NCBI GenBank assembly: GCA_951217055.1
Contig: OX578283.1
Location: 1,922,001-1,986,000, forward strand
Origin: Gerris lacustris
Lineage: Eukaryota > Arthropoda > Insecta > Hemiptera > Gerridae
Length of the DNA: 64,000 nt
Direction of reading: 5' to 3'
The position numbers were made by a program, and so were the translations under genes. Below the pieces are notes generated by a model that had not been told where the DNA came from, did no database searches, and was given only the letters and a program-made list of their open reading frames with translations. Positions 23,456 through 35,308 of this stretch are shown one piece after another (the first letter of the stretch is position 1; every line of letters starts with the position of its first letter).

Positions 23456-24316
23456 TAAGCCGGCCTTACACCTTGCGATTTGTCGGTGAAATCTGGTCGG
23501 AATGATAAATCGCACCGATATATCGTAAGGTGTAAATGGAAATTGTACAACGATGTCGGGGTTAGGGTTGGGTTGTAGATCGAAGCAAAACCTATTCAAT
23601 CTGTGAGATCGGTGCGACAAGTCGGTGCGTGTAAAGGGAGGTTGTACAACCTGCGGGCCAACCCCGATCTCTACCTTCCTTCCACTACATATATTTTACT
23701 AATTTTACTGCCTAGGCAGCAAAAATTGGTTTGCTGAGGATTATTTTTAGGCCGCGCCCACATTCCTCGCTACACATAATTTTTTTTTTTTTTTTGTTTT
23801 ATATATAATCTTTAACCTAAATTATTTGAGCATTTTACCTTTAAAATATTACGAATTTATTTAGTAGTAAATTACCCTCTATATATATTTGTAAACTTAG
23901 GATTTCTCCTTAACTTGGTCTTTTTGGTACGATATATTTTCGTTTAAAAATTAAAGTTTAAACATGTTGAACATTTCGCTATATTTCAACCCCTTTGGGT
24001 CATTTTCAAGCTTTTTACAAATTTTCCATTTAATCCTGGTATTACATCATTTAATCACAGTTCTAGTTACATTTTTAACACATTTCTACTTTATTCAGTA
24101 ATATAATAGCTAAAATTCTCGTAAGAATCTTTGTCTAAAAAGTTAAAATAATCAAACTCTGTTTGATTATTTTAAGCTCGTCTATTAAGGAAGATTGGGT
24201 CAGAGATTGGGGTAGAAGTCGGTGTGGTGTAAACGCTCCCAGGTTGCAACGATATATCGTGCGATTTATCTTCCTTCAGATTGCACCGACAAATCGCAAG
24301 GTGTAAGGCCGGCTTT
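23456..24316. repeat. TIR element with about 33-bp perfect ends
   Basis: The ends TAAGCCGGCCTTACACCTTG and the complement at 24290-24316 are identical for about 33 bp, continuing into CGATTTGTCGGTG. Subterminal CGATATATCGT and GATCGGTGCGAC motifs repeat. An A-rich core (23780-24150) has no ORF. It shares its general design with 4725-5042 and 36745-36987. Confidence 0.75.
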
Positions 24317-25453
24317 AAATTTGAAGTCTCTTAAAGTTGATGTGTTTGTTTATATCACTTATAAACTGCTTCGAGGGCATAGAATAAAGACGTTAGGTTA
24401 TCTCTCCCAGAGAATTATGACGACAAACTTTCTTCTGAATTAATATAGAAGGAAAGACCTTGGTAGAAGGTAGTGTGGCTGATGGCAACACTGAAAAAGT
24501 TTACCTAACTTAACCTTCTCCCACATTTTATTCTGTCCTTTTTCCAAGGATCTTATAAAATAGGGATTGAGCACTAGGCGCTAAAAGTGTCGCCAAGAAC
24601 TTGGAAAATCTAGTAAGATCCGAGTAGGATCGATTACCTTCCCGTATGATTGTACAATGGTTATAACTGTAGAAGATCAAGAAGAATGGGAAAAATTCTT
24701 AGAAATTCGATCAGGTTATGCTTTTTCTTCCTTGTTTGGATAACAGTCGGGAAGAAATTGGGCCTACCTATGCGCGCGCAAGTGGTAGTTTGATGTAGAT
24801 GTTTTTCAAGTTCTTGGCGACACTTCTCAACCCAGGGGGTGTGCATAGTGCTCACCCCCTGCCTTTTTCGCGCTTCTTTCTTGTTCTTGTACGGTCCTAC
24901 GGTCCTGCCCACATGTGTATTATTATTGTGAACCAACTTGAACATTTATTTCAATATAAGATATCATTCTATTACAATTGTGAGTCTTTATTCATTACCG
25001 TTACACTATAAAGACTAGCAGTAGAAAACCGACAAATGACTATTTCGTTTGGACTATATAGTTGATCAGTTCTAACTCTAATTCGACCGTAGAAAGGCGA
25101 CTCTTTTTCAAGCAATTCAAATTCTACTGTTTCTGATTAAATTATTTTTTTATGTGTGACTAAATTGACCTATGTTTATTGGAATATTGTGTGTTGTAAT
25201 TCAAAAAATTAGGCTGCATCTTAAATTTAATGGGATCTTATATTATTCAGTATGCAGTCCGAGTCCGGTACTTTTTTTTTTCTTTACCCATATTATATAT
25301 GAAAGACGAAGGATGAAAGTTCTGAAGACGTTGATTAACAATATATTTTTGTACTCAAATTGAGAATATTGTGTGATTAAATTGTGTGGTTGTGTTACTC
25401 TAACTAGGTATGTTTTATGATTACAGGTTGCAGTGTAGATCCAACAACACATC
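24317..25453 (+). other. 5' flank and probable 5' UTR intron of the ankyrin gene
   Basis: No coding exon recognised. A ...TTTTATGATTACAG acceptor ends at 25426. From 25427 the frame of the ankyrin ORF contains a TAG at 25436-25438, so the ATG at 25454 is the first in-frame start and the upstream exon would be non-coding. GTGTCGCCAAGAACTTG near 24588 is complementary to a stretch near 24808, a weak inverted pair. Confidence 0.45.
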
Positions 25454-27379
25454 ATGCTGAGACAGGCTAGTCACAGATCTGCTCCTTGTCCTTATGAAGA
25501 GGTCATCAACAGTCAGGGAGAAACCCCGCTGCACGTCGCCATCTCACTTGGCCACACCCCAATCATTCAGCAACTGCTCAGGCAGGGCTTCTCTATAGAT
25601 GCCAGGGACTATAAGAATAGGACACCACTTCACCAAGCCGTAGTCTGTGGCAACCTTGACATCGTGTGTCTCTTACTAGATTCAGGTGCCAGAGTTAACC
25701 TTATAGATAACGAAAGTAGAACTGCTCTAGATCTGGCACTGAAATGCCAGAATGCCGACATAGTCTCAGCTTTGATAAGAGTCAACGCTGTATCAAGGAA
25801 AACAAACGCACTGATCCTCGCTGCAAGGTGGGCTGACAAAGACGTGATAACTTACCTAATAGACCAAGGACTAGATGTAAAGCACACTGACAATCATGGG
25901 AAAAGTCCGCTACACATTGCTGCGGCACGGGGTGACTTGGACGTATCCCAAGTATTGCTGGCAGCGGGGGCCGAAGTAAATAAGATCTGCTCTAGTGGAA
26001 AATCTGCCCTACATTACGCCGCAGCTGGAGGTTACACTAAAATAGTAAACTCGCTATTAATGCACGGAGCAGAGATAGACTTACAAGATAATATAGGTTT
26101 CACTCCCTTGCACTATGCTGCGAGAAAACCAGGGTCCTCGGCTGCGGTGACCCTGATTAACAAAGCCGCAAATGTCAACATCCCCTCCTACAGAAAACTG
26201 ACGCCGCTCCACTGCGCTGCATTGAGTGGTAATTACAAGGCCCTGTGTAGTCTGTTAGAAGCCGGTGCTGACATCACCAGCAAAAATAACGAAGGGTACA
26301 CAGCGTTAAACATGGCGGTGACTGCTAATTACGACGACATTGCACTGAAGCTGCTGCAGTGTATGGACTCTTTAGATTTAACAACTTCTCCTAACAACCA
26401 ACTACTGCATTCAGTCAGCGCGACTGGACATAGAGAAATAACTGAGGCTGTGTTAAGACACGGGGCTGACATCAATCTTAGAGATTCCTCCGGTAAGACT
26501 CCCCTCATATCAGCCATTGAAACAAACCAAGTACAACAGGTTAACTTGCTGTTATCACGTGGTGCAGATCTCAACCTCAAATATTCTGAACTACAAACCA
26601 CGCCGCTACACTTGGCTTCAGAAAGAGGATCAGCTCTCATCGTAAATGACCTCCTTCAAAACCACGCTCAAGTTGATGTGAAGAATAAAGATGGCAACAC
26701 TGGTTTACATTTAGCATCATGTCAAGGTAGACTTGAAGTAGTTAGGAAACTATTAGAGTCTGGCAGTGTTGTGAATAATATTAATAATAGTGGTTCTACA
26801 GCGCTACACTGGGCTGCTAAGGGTGGCCATGTTGACATTGTCCAGGCTCTAATTAACTCTAATGTTCAGGTTGATAAAAAGAATAATAATGGTTGGACTG
26901 CTCTACATTCGGCATCATTTTATGGTAAGCTTGAAATTGTTAGAAAAATATTAGATTCTGGATTTGGTGTGAATATTACTAATAATAATAATTCTACTGC
27001 GTTACACTTGGCTGCTCAGGAAGGTCATGTTGACATTGTCCAGGCTCTAATTAACTCTAATGCTCAGGTTGATAAAAAGAATAAAAATTGTCAGACTGCT
27101 CTACATTCGGCATCAAGTCATGGTAAACTAGAAGTAGTTAGAAAATTATTAGAGTCTGGCAGTGATGTGAATAGTACTACTAATAATGGATACACTGCGT
27201 TACACTGGGCTGCTCAGGAAGGTCATGTTGACACTGTCCAGGCTCTAATAGCATCTAATGCTCAGGTTCTTATAAAGGCTAAAGATGGTAAGACTGCTTT
27301 AAATTTAGCATCAGATATGGGTAAACTGGAAGTAGTTAGAATATTAAGAATTAGTAAACAATTAACAGATCTACTGTAG
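25454..27379 (+). CDS. Ankyrin-repeat protein, 641 residues, 19 repeats
   Basis: A single open frame encodes about 19 ankyrin repeats from residue 22 to the end, with canonical (T)ALHxAA / TPLHxA turns. It has no signal peptide, membrane segment or recognisable enzymatic, SOCS or death domain. Ankyrin arrays are protein-binding scaffolds; partner and location cannot be told. Repeats 1-12 are individually diverged. Repeats 13-19 form a higher-order array of two-repeat units (66 residues, 198 bp exactly) whose GGTCATGTTGACATTGTCCA segments at 26825, 27023 and 27221 are nearly identical. The 3' part is visibly more AT-rich and Asn-rich. The start is supported by an in-frame stop 15 codons upstream after a splice acceptor. 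Intronless coding in a repeat-dense region could also suggest a retrocopy, though the spliced leader argues for a resident gene. Confidence 0.88.
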   Translation: MLRQASHRSAPCPYEEVINSQGETPLHVAISLGHTPIIQQLLRQGFSIDARDYKNRTPLHQAVVCGNLDIVCLLLDSGARVNLIDNESRTALDLALKCQNADIVSALIRVNAVSRKTNALILAARWADKDVITYLIDQGLDVKHTDNHGKSPLHIAAARGDLDVSQVLLAAGAEVNKICSSGKSALHYAAAGGYTKIVNSLLMHGAEIDLQDNIGFTPLHYAARKPGSSAAVTLINKAANVNIPSYRKLTPLHCAALSGNYKALCSLLEAGADITSKNNEGYTALNMAVTANYDDIALKLLQCMDSLDLTTSPNNQLLHSVSATGHREITEAVLRHGADINLRDSSGKTPLISAIETNQVQQVNLLLSRGADLNLKYSELQTTPLHLASERGSALIVNDLLQNHAQVDVKNKDGNTGLHLASCQGRLEVVRKLLESGSVVNNINNSGSTALHWAAKGGHVDIVQALINSNVQVDKKNNNGWTALHSASFYGKLEIVRKILDSGFGVNITNNNNSTALHLAAQEGHVDIVQALINSNAQVDKKNKNCQTALHSASSHGKLEVVRKLLESGSDVNSTTNNGYTALHWAAQEGHVDTVQALIASNAQVLIKAKDGKTALNLASDMGKLEVVRILRISKQLTDLL

Positions 27380-27540
27380 ATCTATGTTAGTCTAAGTAGG
27401 TATACTCAGTAGGTCTACTCTGCAGTGCAGTGTACTGAGTAGTAGTAGTAATGTTCTAGTACTAGTACTAGACGTGTAGGACGAACCACTTGTTGGAACC
27501 AAACAATTAGGCCCATTTTGCTAGACCGGTGGTAGGACCC

Positions 27541-27740
27541 AGTGGGAGGACAGGCTATGATAATTAATTGCCGAGGCGAAGCCGAGGCATGTAATTCACC
27601 TGTTTGACCGTCAAGGCGAAGCCGAGGCAGGCAATGAATAAACGAGGCAGAATTGTTTCCTTTGCTGCCTTGTTAATTACAATATTTTATCTACTTGCGG
27701 CAGAAAAATGAAACTGCTAACATACCATCTTAAATAATAT
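27541..27740. repeat. GCCGAGGCGAAGCCGAGGC motif block
   Basis: It contains two copies of GGCGAAGCCGAGGCA and one GAGGCAGAATTGTTTCCTTTG. The phrase TTTTATCTACTTGCGGCAG (27685) is complementary to 28882-28900, so the block may be one end of a larger element that holds the R2 copy at 27793. The same motif type appears in the inverted repeats near 45372 and 55282. Confidence 0.5.
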
Positions 27741-27792
27741 AACATAGTTAATTACTATGTTATATTAATAAGATAACATACGTATTAACTAA

Positions 27793-28464
27793 AACTAGGC
27801 ATCGCGTGGCTCTATCATTGAAGCGAGCGTATAGTAATAAATATGAATTGAATATTGAAATAATAGATTATCGTGAATCATGATGAGTTGATAGATAATG
27901 GGTCTGGTAGTAGTGCAGCGGCTAGTAGTAAGGGAACCACCCTGCATTCTTACTATTCCTCCAACCACACATCTCTTTTTCAATTATTATAAAATGTATC
28001 TCTTTGCTACAAACAAACTACAGCATGTATCAAATTTAAATTTTGCATGCCTGTTTCAATTGTGCATCAAATGGTGTCTATGAAGTTTCATTAAAATCGT
28101 TACGTTAGAACGTAAGATATCGGTAAAAAGGTTGTTTTTTCTATTTTAAACGTTTAGGTCCGCTTTAATAGTTTTAGCGATCTTTATTAATTCATAGCGG
28201 TGTCGCTGTTGGTTTTACTAAAAAATGTTATTTGAAAAAAATGTTCGTCTCATCGAATAGATGATGATAGAATCTTTTCCCGTCCTGAAATTCCAATTTA
28301 ATTTTTGAACCTCTCGTTTACGCGAGCGTTGCGCGCGAACTCTTGGACGGATCACGCTGTCCAACGAACTTAGCCTGAGTATTAGTAAGAGGATCATGTA
28401 TACCAAATTTCAACTAAATCGGTCAACTTTTACTCAAGTTATCGTCACACGCGTAATCGTTACT

Positions 28465-28496
<32 letters not shown>

Positions 28497-28546
28497 GCAT
28501 AGTTTGTTGAATGTAAGAAGCTCGCTTGCGCTCGCTTCAATTAATG
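27793..28546 (+). repeat. R2 element, short form, uninterrupted
   Basis: The most complete short-form copy: AACTAGGCATCGCGTGGCTC at the start, GCATGCCTGTTTCAATTGTG, TTACGTTAGAACGTAAGATA, GAACTCTTGGACGGATCACG, six GACA units and GCTCGCTTGCGCTCGCTTCA at the end. It shows that GAACTCTTGGACGG is the intact sequence split by hAT C at 13881. Confidence 0.75.
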
Positions 28547-30388
28547 TTCATAAAGAAATCAAATAAGGAGCTTTGGAATAATAACAATAAGTAGCAAACT
28601 GAATCTATAACAACAAAATACAAAACACACGGTTATAGCTCACAAAACTTGAATAATGCACGCAATATAAAATATTTATTTATATTTTTACTAAAAAATT
28701 ACTAAAAGTATTAAAGATATCTTCTATTGCTTGGAATAAAAGAAGTAACTAGGATAAATCAAGAATAGACTAGATTGCCAACATTATAACAACAAATTCA
28801 TTTTCGGTAATTCATTTTACCGCCCTAGGCAGTAAAATCACATTTCTCTGCCCGAAATCAGTTCAATAATGCCTCATTTTGCTGCCGCAAGTAGATAAAA
28901 AATGTTAATGCACATATTATTTTTTATATCATATCTTTTATTTTAATTATTCCCATTTTTTATAATAAAAGTTACTAAACAAAAACAATTTTTATTTTAT
29001 CAACGGTAGAACAGTTGGAAAACACTTTATAAATATATATTTTATTGTATAAAAATAATCGTTTTTAATATATTGCGGTATCCGCTGAAATAGTCGCTGT
29101 ACGTTAAAATACGGTTTACCGTTATTTGCCTCTGAGTTAAGCTCTTTTTCTTTTTTTAATAAATAATTATTCTTTGACTTAATATAGTGAAGGGAAAAAC
29201 ATATTAAAATTAAAATTAAAAAAATACAAACAAAATTTTTTAAATAAATAATTTTGAATTTATTTAAAATTTCAAATAGATAAAATTATCTTTTTATCAT
29301 TTAAATACAATTAAATTTTACATATTGCGGCAGAATGCATTAGGCTTTTTATTTCTTTAAATATATACCATGAGCCTGTGCTCATAATAGTATGACAAAA
29401 AATTGTTATATCTTTCTTTTTTTTATAACAAAATTTTATTTTTAAATACACAAAATTTTATGTGAACCTTTTACATATTTCTTTTATATCCTTTATCCCA
29501 TTGTACATGTCTTATTTGTTTAAAAAAATGAAATTCCTACTGAGAATTACCATGAGGTAGGGACTCTTAATTTGAACTTTGATAGTTGTTCAAAAATGGC
29601 GAATATCAACCAAACTAATGGAAAATAATTAACTTTTAAATCTAAAATTTTCTGATAATCGTAGGTAGCTGTTTTAATTGGAGAAACTCATATGGTCGTT
29701 GAAGTATACTGAGCTGAGTAGAGAAATGATCTCCTTAGATCAAAATTCTAAATTTGCACCGATGTGGTGAATTAATGGTGAGACTCGTGTCACGAAGATT
29801 TGTGCCAGGAAGATTTGGCTCTATAAAAATTAAATGACCAAAATTAGTTTTCTTTGACTTACTTTCTCAGACTACGTTTAAAAGAAATCTCTACTCAAAA
29901 TTAAATAAAAATTTGAATGAAATTAAAAAATTTTATGTTTTAATACTTACGATAAAATCAGCAAAGTGTGGCTCTAATAGTAGAAAAATAAATTTGGATG
30001 AAATTAAATTTGTACAAAACTTGTACACTAAACAAGACTCGACACAACAAGAAAATCTTGTATTAACTAAAATTACAAAAATGGCCAATTAAAAAGATAT
30101 TTATCGTCTCTCCAGACGGACTTCCCAGGTGCCCCTTTCGCCAACGAGACCAGCCGGATCAGTGAATTTTCCTATGAAAATCACAAGGTACCTAGGCTAT
30201 TTCCCCTTCCCTAAGATGACGTCAGAACGCGTACAATTTCCAAACAGGCTAGCCAAACTAACAAAATGACTAAACACAGATTTACAATCATAAATAAAAC
30301 AATGGAATTAACTACAATTAACAGGTTTAATTAATATTCTAGGTTCATCACATATACCTTATAACTAAGTGAGATACCACAATATTTT
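28547..30388. other. AT-rich intergenic region, no gene recognised
   Basis: It includes CTGCCGCAAGTAGATAAAA near 28883 (partner of the motif at 27685) and very AT-rich DNA at 28900-29550. Near 30100-30240 there is a more GC-balanced stretch (CGTCTCTCCAGACGG hairpin at 30106-30120) without an ORF. Confidence 0.45.
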
Positions 30389-31449
30389 ATCTACAATTGA
30401 TACGAAATATAAACATTGTATCTCTGTTTAGATGCGTAGAAAGTGATTCTTTACGTACTTGTATTCATTGTCTCATAGTTCTGAAGAATTCCTCTTCTTT
30501 ACCACCCTAGGGCGGTAAAGAAGAGGAATTCTTCAGCTTTACGCACGATTAGCGAGTTTGTTTACATTTAACAAAACTAATTTGCTGTTCTTTTATTAAA
30601 GTAACTGTTTATATCGAGTTTTTAGTGAAAAACAATGAGTGAATCAAGTGACTTTGACCAAAATGTAGAGAATAATACTCCTCCAGGAATAATTAATTCG
30701 GCAAAAAATACAACTGTAATACGTCCGCCACTCGTAGGTGGTAGCGGGCCGTGACGGACGTGTACAATTAATAAAAAAAACAACTACTTCCCTGGAATGG
30801 GGGGGAGAGGGTCTCGAGCTGAGAAATAACAAATTCCAATTCTTTTTAGTGGACGTGGTCGTCCCAATCACAACTCTTTACTATTTTAAAATATACAATA
30901 CTGACTTCGTCTGCTACCTACACCTAGGCTCCCCTAACGTACAGGTACGACCTATAACATAAAAAGCCCTACGGAGCCCTCACAATCTCTAGGGTAGGCA
31001 GTGACTTAATTCTCTTTTTAGACTACACATTAACATTAAAGCAAAGGGATTCTCCCGTAGTCTAACCGATGAGTCGACAAAACAAGGCCGCAAAATGAAG
31101 TGGTACTCACAGTTTGATGATATCCGTAATCTTGTTTGTGTAATCCTTTGGTGGAACCTCCTCCACGCAGGGCCGGATTTTCAATTTTCGGGCCCCCCCG
31201 CGAAAAACTCCAATGGGCCCCCAACCTACCCAGGCCAGGTCCTATTCGGAACGGGAGGGGGGAGGGTGTTTACTGGTTAGTGCACCGCAGAATGGGAGTC
31301 CTACACTACCGGTGAGCCTCGTGATGGCCCAAGAAAGTAAGAAAACTTCACACTACAACCAAATTACACTCACCACATTCATTCTTCATCTCAAACTCGC
31401 TTTTGAACTACCTCGCCGAAATAAGAAAGAGGTAATTGCCTCAAAAAAA

Positions 31450-32821
31450 GCTTATTCCTAATTAGGTTTTCAGGGTATCAATAATTTCAAAGTCAACCTA
31501 TTTTTGGCTATATTTCACCTCCTTTGAGGCATCTTCAGGCCTAAAAGAAGATTTTTACATTTTTATTTTTTATATCTAGATTAACATACATTATCTTTAT
31601 ATAACATGTTGACATAACTTTTAACAATTTCCCCCAAAAACATTACTAGATATATTTTCTTAGTTATTTTCTTTCATGACAATTATTCTCTTCTCGAAAG
31701 AAAATAAATTAAGTAATGTGTTTGGAGATTTTGTTAAAGGTTAGTCTACTGTTAATTTTTCATATTTATTGGAACTAAGTTCATTATGGCACGTTACAGC
31801 GCCTGGAGCCCGGGAGTGAATCCGAAAAAAACACTGTCACTAAACTCGACCCATGAGGATAACTTGAGCCAAAGTTGACCGATGTGGAAGACATGTTTAT
31901 TTTAGCAACGCTCGCGTAAACATTTAAATGTAAAATTGAAATTTTTGGACGGGAAAAATTCTAACTTATTCTATTCAGTGAGACATACAACTTTTTTAAA
32001 TTATTTTTTTTTTAGTTAAATCAACACCGATACTGCTATGAAGTGTTAATGATCGCTAAATTTATTAAAGTGGACCTAAACGTTTAAAATAGAGAAAACT
32101 ACTTTTTAACCGATATCTTACGTTCTAACGTAACGATTTTTATAAAACATCATACACAAAGTGAAGTAAAGTAAAATTGAAACAGGCATGTAAAATTTCA
32201 ACCTGATACAAGCAGACGTTTTTGAGTAGGGAAGAGATATATTTTATAATATTGTAAATTGTTAGGCCAGGTAGGGGAAAACAGTCCTGTTTCCCACCTA
32301 ATACCACTTCCTTTTTAACTGTATCATATCAACTCATCATGATTAATTTTTTTCTCAATATTCAATTCATAAGTATTTATTGCAAGGCACTCGCTTCAAT
32401 GATATAAACAATGTTTTTCTCTTAATTTTGTCTTAACCCCGCTAGGTACAAACAGTTAATTACTTTTAATTTCGTCTCTTTTGTAACACCGCCATGTATA
32501 AGTAGTTAGCATCGTAATCATCGTATACTTAGTAGTGTGAATTTATAATTTGTATATTTAATGAAAAGCGTAAGGAACTTCGTTCCTAACGGGTGTCCTG
32601 CGACGCCACACGTATTTTTTTTTAAAAAAGTGTTACGTTTTGTTTAAAAGTTGTGTCAACATATTATATAAAGATGTAAGTTAAAAGTTAATGTAGATAC
32701 AAAAAATAAAATTTTAAAAATCTTTTAGGCCTGAAGATGCCTCAAAGGAGGAGAAATATAGCCAAAAACGGATTGACTTTGGAGTTATTAATGCCCTAAA
32801 GACCTAAATAAGAATAATAAG
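31450..32821. mobile_element. Foldback with Penelope-like hairpin motifs in both arms
   Basis: The outer arms (31450-31640 and 32640-32821) are inverted copies. Both contain GGCCTGAAGATGCCTCAAAG followed by a GGAGG-GAAATATAGCC segment (minus strand 31506-31541, plus strand 32728-32763). The CTGAAGA-stem-GAAA layout is like the hammerhead-type motifs of Penelope-like elements. An R2 copy fills the middle. Confidence 0.6.
31771..32614 (-). repeat. R2 element, long form, inverse orientation
   Basis: The right end, read on the minus strand, starts TACGTGTGGCGTCGCAGGAC then GGAACGAAGTTCCTTACG. The left end shows GGAACTAAGTTCATTATGG. The internal family phrases are all present in inverse order. 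Confidence 0.7.
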
Positions 32822-33113
32822 CATAGTATGGAAATGAAGGGTAATATACTGCGAATATCTCTCAAATAAATAATAATGCAATTTACCTCCTCACAACAAC
32901 AACAATATTATACCGGGTGTCCTATAACTACTCCCCTTCCACATTAACTTTTGTAATATTTCAAATAAAAAAATGATCAAGCTTATCCGAAAATGGGGTC
33001 TTAAATTTTTTTCGTTAGTCCTTTTTGAAGATACCTATTTTATCGTTTAGGTAAAATAAAAACTGAGCTGATTTAGTTATTATGTATAATGACCAGATAT
33101 ATGTATTATATAT

Positions 33114-33960
33114 CAGGGCCGCTGAGAGGATTTCCGGACCCAAGGGCAAGTTAGCATCTGGGCCCCTATGAACAAACAACGGCTGGGTGTCCGGGGGTCC
33201 TCCCCCGGAGAATTTTTTAAAATTTAAGTACAAATAGATGAGTTCTAAGGATTTCTGAGGGCAGGTATGTCCTTACAGACATCCACCAAACTTACAGGAA
33301 AAGAGGTTTGGCGCGTGGACGAATTTTGAAGTTTAACTAAGGTGGGCTAAAAAAACACAAATAATTAAGTTTTTTTGTAGCTGGCAAGCTTAAAAATTGC
33401 ATTACAAGTAAAAAATGTAAAATGTATTAATATCAGTTATTATGATTTTGTCAGTCAGTTTCTCTCCTTTAAATTAGCATTGACCATATTGAATAAGGTG
33501 AAAATATCACAAAAATCTAAGTAACTAAATGAAACAGAAAAATTCAAACTTCCGTATTCATTACACGTTAGGAAAAAATTTAAGTTTATCACAATCAGTG
33601 GCATACTTAGGACAGTGGGCCCCTCGCCAAAAAAATGATAATTGAAACATTTGCGTTCAGCACTGAATATATGTATTATATTCATTATATATTATATATA
33701 CATATAATATATGTATATATATTATATAAATTATAATATATGTATTATATTATACCCTCTGACAAAGGTATATGAGTATAATTCCTGTTTTGATTTAATT
33801 ATACTCTAAAGGGGCCCCCATCGAAATTGCGGTACAAAGTCAGTAGTTTCTTTTTTAATTTGTGGGCCCCTGGCACCGGGGACGTGCCCGCAATTCGGGC
33901 CCATAGCTACGCCACTGATCACAATATCCTTCTTGCATTTTTTGTTGTAAAAAAACCTTT
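33114..33960. repeat. Fragment related to hAT C
   Basis: It starts CAGGGCCGCTGAGAGG as at 13881. It shares GGGTGTCCGGGGGTCCTCC-type, CATTTGCGTTCAGCACTGAA and CCATAGCTACGCCACTGATC phrases with 13881-15310. An AT-rich (TATATA) patch at 33668-33755 interrupts it. The partner end is not separable from that of hAT D. Confidence 0.6.
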
Positions 33961-34127
33961 TTCAAAATCTCTGACTGGGCCCTCCAGGACCGTGGGCCCC
34001 CCCCGCACCGCGGGGGCTGGCGGTAGCTATATCCGGCCCTGCTCCTCCACAACACCCGCGTTATGTTCTCGGCACACCACGTCTCCGAAAAGTTTCCTAA
34101 CTTAGAAACCGGCAAAGTACTCTACCG

Positions 34128-34290
34128 CAGAATTTTCGGCACACAGCCTGACTTAAATTTTTGGCACACAGCATATAGAACTTTGGCACACAGCCTGATT
34201 TAAATTTTTAGCACACAGCATAGAACTTTGGCACACAGCCTAAACTACCTTTGGCACACAGCCTAGACTTCCTTCGGCACACAGCCTAAC
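34128..34290 (+). repeat. Short tandem array of TTGGCACACAGCCTG
   Basis: Seven spaced copies of GGCACACAGC(C/A)T, alternating with AACTT or AAATTTT-type spacers, lie in the 3' part of the candidate LTR. Repeats of this kind occur in LTR regulatory regions, but no function is visible. Confidence 0.6.
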
Positions 34291-34848
34291 TTACGAACCT
34301 ACTCGGCGCTCTCGCAAAACGGACTGGCCCAGAGTGGGGGGTTCATGGAGCTTTTATCACATCAGCCGGGGGTGGAACGCGTACCGGTAAGTGGCGGTGA
34401 CTTTGCCACAGGAGACCGGTAAGGTTCCTCTACGATTTGCGGTGGCCGGAGTGCCCAGGGGGCGTGGCTTCGCGGTAACGTTGCCGGGTATGGCCGGGAC
34501 GTGCTCTATGGGGACGGTGCCGAGGTGCCCGCGAGTCCCGATCTCGTGGGGAGTGCTTTTCTGGCGCGAAAATTTGGTAACCCGGGGATTTTTGGGCCAC
34601 CGGGTTACACAACTCAAGAATGAATTGCCATCTTTATCAAGAGAGAGATACGAACTTACATACAGCAAGTTTATTTTTTCTGTATTTGTTATTTAGATCT
34701 AACAATTGTAGATAAAGTACGGTACGCAACTCGTGGGAAAACGGCATTTTGCATTGCTCGTGTGGTTACTACCCTCGCTGTCGCTCGGGTGCAAACTCCA
34801 CACTCGCATGCAAAATGCTATTTTCCGCACTCGACGGGTAATGTACTA

Positions 34849-35308
34849 TTACAGCTTTTTTCAGGTTGAATAAGAATATGTTAGGTTTTCACCGAAAAAT
34901 TATCCTGGTAGCAACATTGAGAACATAGTATGGGTGATATAAGACCACAACCTACGCGAGTTCTTTATGCACCGCATCACTAGTAAAGAAACAATTAAGA
35001 TTTGTTCTAACGAACATCAAATTTCCCGCTAACGAGAAGCGCGCATTTCAAATCAAACTCGCTGCGGCTTCTATCGGTCGGTACCGCAACTAACTCAAGG
35101 TTTCAACTGTGAACCATCTGTGAACAATAGAGTGCCCCCCTCTGACCCATTCAGCCGTTTGTTATTGTTCGCTTTCGTTGGTGGATTTTTCTTTTTCTAC
35201 TTTATATTATAAACTTATTCATTTTATTATTGCCACCATCTACCTTCTTACTAGCTCGACTTTTGACTTTAACTTTGTACTTTTGTACTTTGTATCTCTG
35301 CTGCCAGT
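34849..35308 (+). other. Probable promoter and 5' UTR region of the zinc-finger gene
   Basis: Unlike the surroundings it is fairly GC-balanced around 34990-35180 (CGCTAACGAGAAGCGCGC, GGCTTCTATCGGTCGGTACC). It ends in a TC-rich stretch directly before the ATG at 35309. A TTTATATTATAAA box lies at about 35200. Promoter assignment is inference from position only. Confidence 0.35.

Larger units (their letters stand above)
31167..34042. mobile_element. hAT element D
   Basis: The ends GCAGGGCCGGAT and ATCCGGCCCTGC are perfect inverted repeats. The flanks TCCTCCAC at 31159-31166 and 34043-34050 are a perfect 8-bp duplication. GGGCCC-rich subterminal DNA lies at both ends. The interior has been colonised by a foldback (31450-32821) and a hAT C relative (from 33114). 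No transposase. Confidence 0.88.
30715..34609. mobile_element. Candidate solo LTR, itself interrupted by hAT D
   Basis: Termini TGTAATACG and GGGTTACA give the TGTAA...TTACA ends usual for LTRs, bracketed by CAAC (30711-30714, 34610-34613; the match extends to ACAACT if the ends shift by one). Removing hAT D leaves about 1.0 kb, a reasonable LTR length. No polymerase or gag sequence is present, so it would be a solo LTR. A DNA transposon is possible instead. Confidence 0.5.
30389..34848 (+). mobile_element. R3 element copy 3, split by a 3.9-kb insertion
   Basis: The 5' piece (30389-30714) runs from ATCTACAATTG through the palindrome to the ATG frame as far as the codons for AKNTT. The 3' piece (34618-34848) resumes at GAATTGCCATCTTTATC and ends in the GTACTA foldback. 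Everything between is inserted DNA. The intact copies at 19494 and 47012 show the continuous sequence. Confidence 0.75.

Noticed and set aside
26329..26640. 103-residue minus-strand ORF within the ankyrin gene
   Set aside because: Antisense shadow of a well-supported coding exon.
25454..27379. Horizontal transfer of the ankyrin gene from an endosymbiont
   Set aside because: Ankyrin arrays are common in such bacteria, but an acceptor with an in-frame upstream stop, insect-like composition and absence of any other bacterial gene make a resident gene more likely.
34357..34696. About 100-residue ORFs on both strands near 34.4-34.7 kb
   Set aside because: They cross from the LTR-like DNA into R3 and are open because of GC-rich composition; no family resemblance.
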